Assembly (NCBI RefSeq): GCF_003573915.1
Contig: NZ_AP014608.1
Coordinates: forward strand, 360,001-424,000
DNA from: Blattabacterium cuenoti STAT
GTDB lineage: Bacteria; Bacteroidota; Bacteroidia; Flavobacteriales; Blattabacteriaceae
DNA: 64,000 nucleotides
Direction: 5' to 3'
Below the pieces are notes generated by a model. The model saw only the letters and a program-made list of their open reading frames with translations, was not told where the DNA came from and made no database searches. The translations under genes and the position numbers were made by a program. Below are positions 58,551 through 64,000 of the stretch, in pieces (within the stretch, counting starts at the first letter, position 1; each line of letters starts with the position of its first letter).

Positions 58551-59222
58551 TTATAATGGAATTATAGAAATTTTAGTTTCACCTCCAATAACTTTTTCTC
58601 CCTTTTTTACTAGGATTATAGAATTTAATGGTAAGAAAATATCAACTCTAGATCCAAATTTAATAAAACCAAATTCATCTCCTTTTTTTACTATAGAATT
58701 TTTTTTTGCATAAATAATAATACGTCTAGCTAAAAAACCAGCTATTTGTCGAAATAACACTTTTTTTCCTTTAAAAGTCTTTATAACTGTTGTTGTATGT
58801 TCATTATATGATGAAGATTTTGTTTTCCACGCTATCATATGTTTACCGGGGTAATATTTTACATAAATAACTTTTCCAGAAACAGGAAACCTGTTAATAT
58901 GTACGTTAAAAAGAGACATAAATATAGAAATGCATATATAGTTTTTTTTAAAAAATTCATTTTCAAAAATTTTTTGTATTTTCAATATTTTTCCATCAGC
59001 AGGAGAAATAATTGTTTCTATATTATAATTTTTTTCATGAATTTCACGTGATTTTTTTTTTGGATTTCTAAAAAAGAAGATGAAAAAAGAATAAAGAATA
59101 ACAAAAAAAACTGATATAAAAATAAAAACTAATCTAGACAATAGAAAAAAAGAAAAAATTAATAGTAATAATATTATTACTAACGTATATACTAGAAATG
59201 AAAAACCTTCTTTATGAATCAT
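58551..59222 (-). CDS. psd: Phosphatidylserine decarboxylase (proenzyme)
   Basis: Psd makes phosphatidylethanolamine. Two hydrophobic N-terminal helices (about 8-50) precede the short-type catalytic domain, with ISPADG (Asp76), FNVHINRFPVSG (His108) and the self-cleavage pair Gly190-Ser191 in FGSRVD. Cleavage there generates the pyruvoyl group; the FGSR variant of the LGST motif is typical of this 220-residue class. It follows cdsA by 30 bases, so successive lipid steps are adjacent, though pssA is not seen. Confidence 0.93.
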   Translation of the reverse strand: MIHKEGFSFLVYTLVIILLLLIFSFFLLSRLVFIFISVFFVILYSFFIFFFRNPKKKSREIHEKNYNIETIISPADGKILKIQKIFENEFFKKNYICISIFMSLFNVHINRFPVSGKVIYVKYYPGKHMIAWKTKSSSYNEHTTTVIKTFKGKKVLFRQIAGFLARRIIIYAKKNSIVKKGDEFGFIKFGSRVDIFLPLNSIILVKKGEKVIGGETKISIIPL

Positions 59223-59252
59223 TATTATAAAAATTTTTATATAAATATTGAT

Positions 59253-60076
59253 TTAAAAAACATAAATAATACTAGTTATTACAGTAGCTATAATAGGAAT
59301 TACGAAAATAAAACTATCTAATCTATCTAAAAAACCCCCATGACCAGGAAATAAGATTCCTGAATTTTTTACGTTACAAGACCTTTTAATAGAAGATTCT
59401 ACAAGATCCCCAATAGTAGAAAAAATAGGAACAATAATAGATAAAATAAACCAATATTTTTTATTCCATATTTTATATAAAAAAAACCCTAGTATTAAGC
59501 AAAACACTATACCACCAATAACGCCTTCTATTGATTTTTTAGGTGAAATAGATATAGCCATTTTTCTTTTTCCCCATTTTTTTCCTATTAAATAGGATAA
59601 AGAATCGTTAGTCCATATTAAAATAAATATTCCTAAAATCAATTGTTTTCCATGATAAATCATAGTATATATACAAGAAGCTAAATAAAATGGCATAATA
59701 ATATATACCAATCCAAAAATTTGATGACTTATTTGTAATATTTTTTCTTTATGGGAGCATTTTTTAGAAAACAATTGAATAACAAGAAAAATTATAGAAT
59801 AAGGAATAAAACAAATTATATATACTATTAATCCCTTTTCTTTTTTTATAAAAAAATCCATAAAAATTGAAAACAAAAAAAATAAAGAACTAATTTTAAC
59901 TAAAGTTTTATTAATCTTTAGTATCAATAGGAATTCTAACAAACAAAAGAAAGACAACATCATCATTAGTATTCTAAAAGTTTTTTCTCCTTTTTCAATG
60001 GAAAAAAGAATTAAAATAACATAAATTAATCCAGTAAAAACTCTGATTGTAAAGTTTAAATACTTTTTTTTTTCAT
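59253..60076 (-). CDS. cdsA: Phosphatidate cytidylyltransferase, start codon out of frame at an A10 tract
   Basis: CdsA makes CDP-diacylglycerol. The C-terminal part has SYLIGKKWGKRKMAISISPK, IGDLVESSIKR and FPGHGGFLDRLDSFIFV, the family signature. Upstream of the first in-frame ATG (59966) the same frame continues with IRVFTGLIYVILILF, clearly a CdsA first helix. It has no start codon before the ftsH stop except an ATG at 60074-60076 in another frame. Ten A (60064-60073) lie between; eleven A would give a 274-residue protein starting MKKKKYLNFTIRVFTG. Without slippage only the shorter 237-residue form could be made. Confidence 0.9.
60064..60073 (-). repeat. A10 homopolymer between the cdsA ATG and its reading frame
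   Basis: On the coding strand the ATG at 60076 is followed by ten A. As written the frame reads MKKKSI and stops. One added A joins it to the conserved CdsA frame, the same polarity of correction as in topA. Confidence 0.9.
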
Positions 60077-60092
60077 ATATACAATTAAAAAA

Positions 60093-62051
60093 TCAAGAAG
60101 AAGAAGTATTAGTAACAGTATTTAACATATCACCAATATCGTCAGGATAAGGTCTTTCTCCAAATATTTTTTTCAAATCTTCTCTAAAAATAACTTCTTT
60201 TTCTAATAATTTATTAGCCAATATAGATAATTTTTTTTCATTATCTTTCAGTATATTTTTAGCTCTTTGATATTGTTCTGTTATAATTTTGGATATTTCT
60301 TCATCTATAATTTGAGCCGTTTTTTCACTATAAGGTTTGGAAAAAGAAAATTCGTTTTGTCCTGTTGAATCGTAATAAGAAATATTTCCAATTTTTTCAT
60401 TCAGTCCAAAAATAGCTACCATAGATTGAGCTTGTTTAGTTACTTTTTCTAAATCATTTAGAGCTCCAGTAGATATGCTACTAAAAATAATTTCTTCTGC
60501 TGATCTTCCTGCTAATAGTGCACATATTTCATCTTTCATTTGTTCTGGAGTTGTTAATTGTCTCTCTTCTGGAAGATACCAAGCTGACCCTAAAGATTTT
60601 CCTCTTGGGACTATAGTGACTTTTACTAAAGGTGATGCATGTTCTAATAACCAACTTATTGTAGCATGTCCTGCTTCATGATAAGCAATTCGTTTTTTTT
60701 CATTTGGTTTTATAATTTTATTCTTCTTTTCTAAACCTCCAATAATACGATCTATTGCATCAAGAAAATCTTGATTTTCAATTTGATGTCTATCCTTTCT
60801 AGCGGCAATAAGAGCGGATTCATTACAAACATTAGCAATATCTGCTCCACTAAATCCTGGAGTTTGTCTTGATAAAAAATCTATATCAACATTATCAGAC
60901 AATACTAATTTTTTAAGATGTACACGAAATATTTCTTTTCTTTCATTTAATTCAGGTGGATCTACTAATATAGTACGGTCAAAACGACCAGGACGAAGTA
61001 AAGCCTTATCTAAAATATCGGATCTATTGGTAGCAGCTAAAACAATAACATTTGTATGAGTTCCAAATCCATCCATTTCTGTCAAAAGTTGATTTAAAGT
61101 ATTTTCTCTTTCATCATTTGATCCCGCTATATTGCTTTTTCCACGAGCTCTTCCTATTGCATCTATTTCATCAATAAATATAATACATGGAGATTTTTCT
61201 TTAGCTTTTTCAAATAAATCTCTCACTCTAGAAGCTCCTACTCCTACAAACATTTCTACAAAATCTGATCCTGATAAAGAAAAAAATGGAACTTTCGCTT
61301 CTCCAGCTACTGCTTTTGCCAATAAAGTTTTTCCTGTTCCTGGTTGTCCTATCAACAAGGCTCCTCTAGGGATTTTTCCTCCAAGTTTAGTATATTTTTT
61401 AGGACTTTTTAAAAATTCTACTATTTCTTGAACTTCTTCTTTTGCCTCTTCTAACCCAGCTACGTCTTTAAACGTAATTTTAACATTATCACTTTCATCA
61501 AATAATCTAGCTCTTGATTTTCCTATATTAAATATTTGACTTCCAGGACCTCCAGTAGGAGATCCTATTCTCCTAAATAAAAAAATCCAAAAAAGAATTA
61601 ATAATATAAAAAATATACCATAATCAAAAAAAAATTTTGTAATAGTATATTCTTGTTGATTTTTAAAATCAATAATAGTATTTAACTTGTATTTTTTTTT
61701 ATATTCTTCAAACTTTTTTTGAAAAAATTGTAAATCTCCTATTTCAAATTCATATTGCAATGGTTGTTGTGTTATAAATTTTTTTTCATTATTATTTTTT
61801 CTAATAATATTTTGAGAAGGGTTCTTTTCCGGTAAGAATTCTTTTTTTAAATAAACATATACTGTTTCTTTATGTTTTACTATAATTTTTTGGATTTCTC
61901 CTTTAGAAAGGATATCAAAAAAAGTATCCTGATCTATTTTTCTAGGATTAGAAAATGAAGATTTAAAAAAAAATATTCCCAAAAATATAGCAAATATAAC
62001 CGCATATACCCAAAAAAAGTTATTTTTATTTTTTATTTTTTTGTCTATCAT
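60093..62051 (-). CDS. ftsH: ATP-dependent zinc metalloprotease FtsH
   Basis: FtsH degrades membrane and short-lived proteins. Two membrane helices (about 12-30 and 133-152) flank a periplasmic domain. The AAA module has GQPGTGKT (about 233-240), [13 protein letters not shown] and the second region of homology [20 protein letters not shown]. The zinc site is HEAGH (about 457). The 652-residue length is normal. It follows rsfS by 54 bases and ends 17 bases before the cdsA ATG. Confidence 0.97.
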   Translation of the reverse strand: MIDKKIKNKNNFFWVYAVIFAIFLGIFFFKSSFSNPRKIDQDTFFDILSKGEIQKIIVKHKETVYVYLKKEFLPEKNPSQNIIRKNNNEKKFITQQPLQYEFEIGDLQFFQKKFEEYKKKYKLNTIIDFKNQQEYTITKFFFDYGIFFILLILFWIFLFRRIGSPTGGPGSQIFNIGKSRARLFDESDNVKITFKDVAGLEEAKEEVQEIVEFLKSPKKYTKLGGKIPRGALLIGQPGTGKTLLAKAVAGEAKVPFFSLSGSDFVEMFVGVGASRVRDLFEKAKEKSPCIIFIDEIDAIGRARGKSNIAGSNDERENTLNQLLTEMDGFGTHTNVIVLAATNRSDILDKALLRPGRFDRTILVDPPELNERKEIFRVHLKKLVLSDNVDIDFLSRQTPGFSGADIANVCNESALIAARKDRHQIENQDFLDAIDRIIGGLEKKNKIIKPNEKKRIAYHEAGHATISWLLEHASPLVKVTIVPRGKSLGSAWYLPEERQLTTPEQMKDEICALLAGRSAEEIIFSSISTGALNDLEKVTKQAQSMVAIFGLNEKIGNISYYDSTGQNEFSFSKPYSEKTAQIIDEEISKIITEQYQRAKNILKDNEKKLSILANKLLEKEVIFREDLKKIFGERPYPDDIGDMLNTVTNTSSS

Positions 62052-62105
62052 ATTAGGTTTCTTTATTATTTAATTTTAATAAATAAAAAACCTTAGTTTC
62101 TTTTC

Positions 62106-62426
62106 TTATGAATTTCGATTCCAAATATTTTCTATGTCATAATATGATCTTAACTTTTTTTGAAAAATATGAACAACAATAGAAACGTAATCAACCAAAA
62201 CCCATTCTTTATTTTTTAATCCTTCTACATGCCAAGGTCTTTTCTGTAATTTCTCAATCGTTATTCTTTTTATAGATTGAGAAATAGCATATACTTGATT
62301 ATGAGAATCTCCATTACAAATAACAAAATAATCACAAATAAAATTTTCCCTATTTTTTAAATTTATAATAGAAATATCTTTTCCTTTAACTATTTGAATT
62401 CCTTCTATGATTTTTTCTAATAGCAA
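62106..62426 (-). CDS. rsfS: Ribosome silencing factor RsfS
   Basis: RsfS binds L14 and blocks subunit joining when nutrients are scarce. The 106-residue Iojap-family protein has DISIINLKN, FICDYFVICNGDSHNQVYAI, KRPWHVEGLKNKEWVLVDYV and VVHIFQ. The start is a TTG at 62426 with no ATG available nearby. The usual order rsfS-ftsH-cdsA of Bacteroidota is preserved here. Confidence 0.92.
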   Translation of the reverse strand: MLLEKIIEGIQIVKGKDISIINLKNRENFICDYFVICNGDSHNQVYAISQSIKRITIEKLQKRPWHVEGLKNKEWVLVDYVSIVVHIFQKKLRSYYDIENIWNRNS

Positions 62427-62560
62427 AATAAAAAATTATTTTTCCATATTGTTAAATGAATTAGCAAGTATTTTTTTATTTCTTTATATATTAAATTTAT
62501 TTCAAAAAACAAAAATAAGGTTTTCGTTTTAAAGAAGTTAAAAATTCAATATAAAACATT

Positions 62561-63328
62561 TTGAAAAAATTGATTTGGCCTATAAATGTTATTATATTAA
62601 AAGAAGTTAATTCTACAAATCAATATGCTAAAAAATATATTCATAATAGATATAATTGGATAATCATTTTGACAATGAATCAAACTAAAGGAATAGGAAT
62701 GAATAAAAATTTATGGTATGCAGAAAAAGGAAAAAATTTAACTTTTAGTATTGTTTTTAAACCTATTAAAATTTTATATATAAAAAAAATATATATTATG
62801 AATCTTATTGTAAGTAATGCGATACATAAAACTTTATCTGAATGTTATAATAGAAATAATAAAGAAAAAATATGGATTAAGTGGCCTAATGATATTATTA
62901 TCAATAATAAAAAAATAGGTGGTATTTTAATAGAGAATAGTATTTTTTCAAAAAAGATTCATACTATTGTTATTGGAATAGGTTTAAATGTTTTTCAAAA
63001 AGAATTCCAAAAAGAATGGAATGCTTCTTCTTTGAAAGAAATTTTTAATCCAAATTTTGATTTGGATTATCTATTTTATAAAATTATATATTATTTTCAA
63101 AAAGAATATCTTTTTTTTATAATTCATGGAGAAAAAAATATACGAGATTATTATCTTAATTACCTATATTTAAAAGATAAAACTTCTATTTTTTATATCT
63201 ATAAAACGAATAGTTATATTTCTGGAATAATACGATCTATAACAGATCAAGGATTTTTAGTCATAGAATCCAATAAAAAATTATATTTTTTTTATCAGAA
63301 AGAAATAAAATATCTTATTATTCTATAA
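62561..63328 (+). CDS. birA: Biotin-[acetyl-CoA-carboxylase] ligase
   Basis: BirA biotinylates the carboxyl-carrier protein of acetyl-CoA carboxylase. The 255-residue single-domain form has no DNA-binding region. EVNSTNQYAK, KGKNLTFSIVFKP, the catalytic IKWPNDIIINNKKIGGILIE and GIGLNV are present. The biotin loop normally reading GRG(R/Q) is KGIGMNKN here, losing the arginine. The start is TTG, since the first in-frame ATG would remove the STN motif. It is divergent from rsfS and overlaps the 3' end of yidC by 11 bases. Confidence 0.9.
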   Translation: MKKLIWPINVIILKEVNSTNQYAKKYIHNRYNWIIILTMNQTKGIGMNKNLWYAEKGKNLTFSIVFKPIKILYIKKIYIMNLIVSNAIHKTLSECYNRNNKEKIWIKWPNDIIINNKKIGGILIENSIFSKKIHTIVIGIGLNVFQKEFQKEWNASSLKEIFNPNFDLDYLFYKIIYYFQKEYLFFIIHGEKNIRDYYLNYLYLKDKTSIFYIYKTNSYISGIIRSITDQGFLVIESNKKLYFFYQKEIKYLIIL

Positions 63329-64000
63329 GCCCCTTAGATTTATTGTCATTCCTTTTATCTGTTATTTCCTTTGTCATATAATTTTTTTTTATAACTTTTT
63401 TTTCTAGAATTTTTATAATATTTTTTTTCTTATTCAACATAAATTCTTTAATAAAAAAGAAAAATCCAATATTAATTATATTAGAAGTAAAATAATATAA
63501 AGATAAAGCAGACGCATAACTATTTATAAATAACAACATTACAATAGGCATCATATATAATAAAAAATTCATATCAGGGATAGAAGAATCATTTTCGTTT
63601 TGAGAAAAATTTTTTCTTCCATTATTGCTAAGTTTTGTGTAAATCAATAAAGCTAAAGAATACAATAAAGTAAGTAAACTTACGTGATTTCCATAAAAAG
63701 GAATAAAAAAAGGTAATTTGAATATTGAATCATATGATGTAAGATCTTCTACCCACAAAAAAGATTTTCCTCTCAAATTAATTATAGTAGGAAAAAATTT
63801 AAATAAGGAATAAAAAATAGGAATTTGAAATAATGTAGAAATACATCCAGACATTGGATTAATTCCAACATTACGATATAATTCCATTATTGCTCTTTGT
63901 TTTTTAAAAACATCTTTTTTATATTTATGATTTAATTTTTCTATCTCTGGACGAATTAATTTCATTGTAGCACTTAACTTATATTGTTTATAAGTGATTG
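63318..64000 (-). CDS. yidC: Membrane protein insertase YidC, C-terminal part (5' end outside window)
   Basis: YidC inserts membrane proteins alone or with SecYEG. The conserved insertase domain is visible: MKLIRPEIEKLNHKYKKD, LYRNVGINPMSGCISTLFQI (where the E. coli family reads NP..GC), then helices with YMMPIVMLLFINSYASALSL and YYFTSNIINIG. The frame is open to the window edge at 64000, reading ITYKQYKLSAT before the first methionine at 63965, so that ATG is internal. The lysine-rich tail overlaps birA. Confidence 0.95.
   Translation of the reverse strand, partial: ITYKQYKLSATMKLIRPEIEKLNHKYKKDVFKKQRAIMELYRNVGINPMSGCISTLFQIPIFYSLFKFFPTIINLRGKSFLWVEDLTSYDSIFKLPFFIPFYGNHVSLLTLLYSLALLIYTKLSNNGRKNFSQNENDSSIPDMNFLLYMMPIVMLLFINSYASALSLYYFTSNIINIGFFFFIKEFMLNKKKNIIKILEKKVIKKNYMTKEITDKRNDNKSKGLIE

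Overview
The window is a strongly A+T-rich, gene-dense bacterial chromosome segment with short intergenic gaps, lysine/asparagine/isoleucine-rich proteins, almost no Shine-Dalgarno-like starts and no mobile elements. Gene families and order point to the Bacteroidota (Flavobacteriales): a menaquinone cluster with a UPF0173 hydrolase, a stand-alone half glycogen synthase beside glmS, a PSP1/RicT-type protein next to PBP1A, and an rplQ-eno junction. Genome reduction together with retained cysteine, serine, aspartate-family, menaquinone and peptidoglycan genes fits an insect nutritional endosymbiont; Blattabacterium of cockroaches is my best guess. That identification is inference from gene content, not a database match.

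Layout. 1-931: 5' part of a 16S rRNA gene (minus strand, cut by the left edge) with its leader and a candidate promoter. 1189-5367 (+): queA, a long-chain polyprenyl diphosphate synthase, and topA split by a poly(A) frameshift. 5382-8541: a conserved unknown, rsmI, asd, gmk, then rpiB whose stop codon lies inside tRNA-Asn, followed by a very divergent tRNA-Pro(GGG). 9102-12230 (+): pgk, superoxide dismutase, folB, tRNA-Cys, a uroporphyrinogen-III synthase-like gene. 12256-17564: glmS and a half glycogen synthase (-), rnr (+), coaD (-). 17666-22066 (+): ricT-like gene, PBP1A, serA. 22144-25801 (-): cysE, cysK and cysJ, with a terminator-like hairpin upstream of cysE. 26072-27316 (+): icd. 27328-31905 (-): menB-menA-UPF0173-menC-menE. 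Then a small membrane protein (+) and nhaD (-).

32358-56421 is one uninterrupted minus-strand block: rplM-rpsI-rpsB-tsf-gpmI-map-rpsL-rpsG-fusA, the S10/spc/alpha ribosomal clusters with secY, infA, rpmJ and rpoA, then eno and nhaD. rpmD (L30) is absent from its usual place and L24 and L18 are short. 56622-58529 is dnaK (+). 58551-62426 (-) holds rsfS, ftsH, cdsA (start separated from its frame by a poly(A) tract) and psd. birA (+) and the 3' part of yidC (-, cut by the right edge) close the window.

Functionally the window covers translation, lower glycolysis (pgk, gpmI, eno), serine to cysteine with sulfite reduction, menaquinone plus its polyprenyl tail, envelope building (glmS, PBP1A, cdsA, psd, yidC) and the aspartate branch point. 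I found no CRISPR, prophage, insertion sequence or clearly novel multi-gene system. The most notable signals are the two genes broken at poly(A) tracts in the same direction, the degenerate tRNA-Pro, the rpiB/tRNA overlap, the hairpin before cysE and an altered metal ligand in methionine aminopeptidase.
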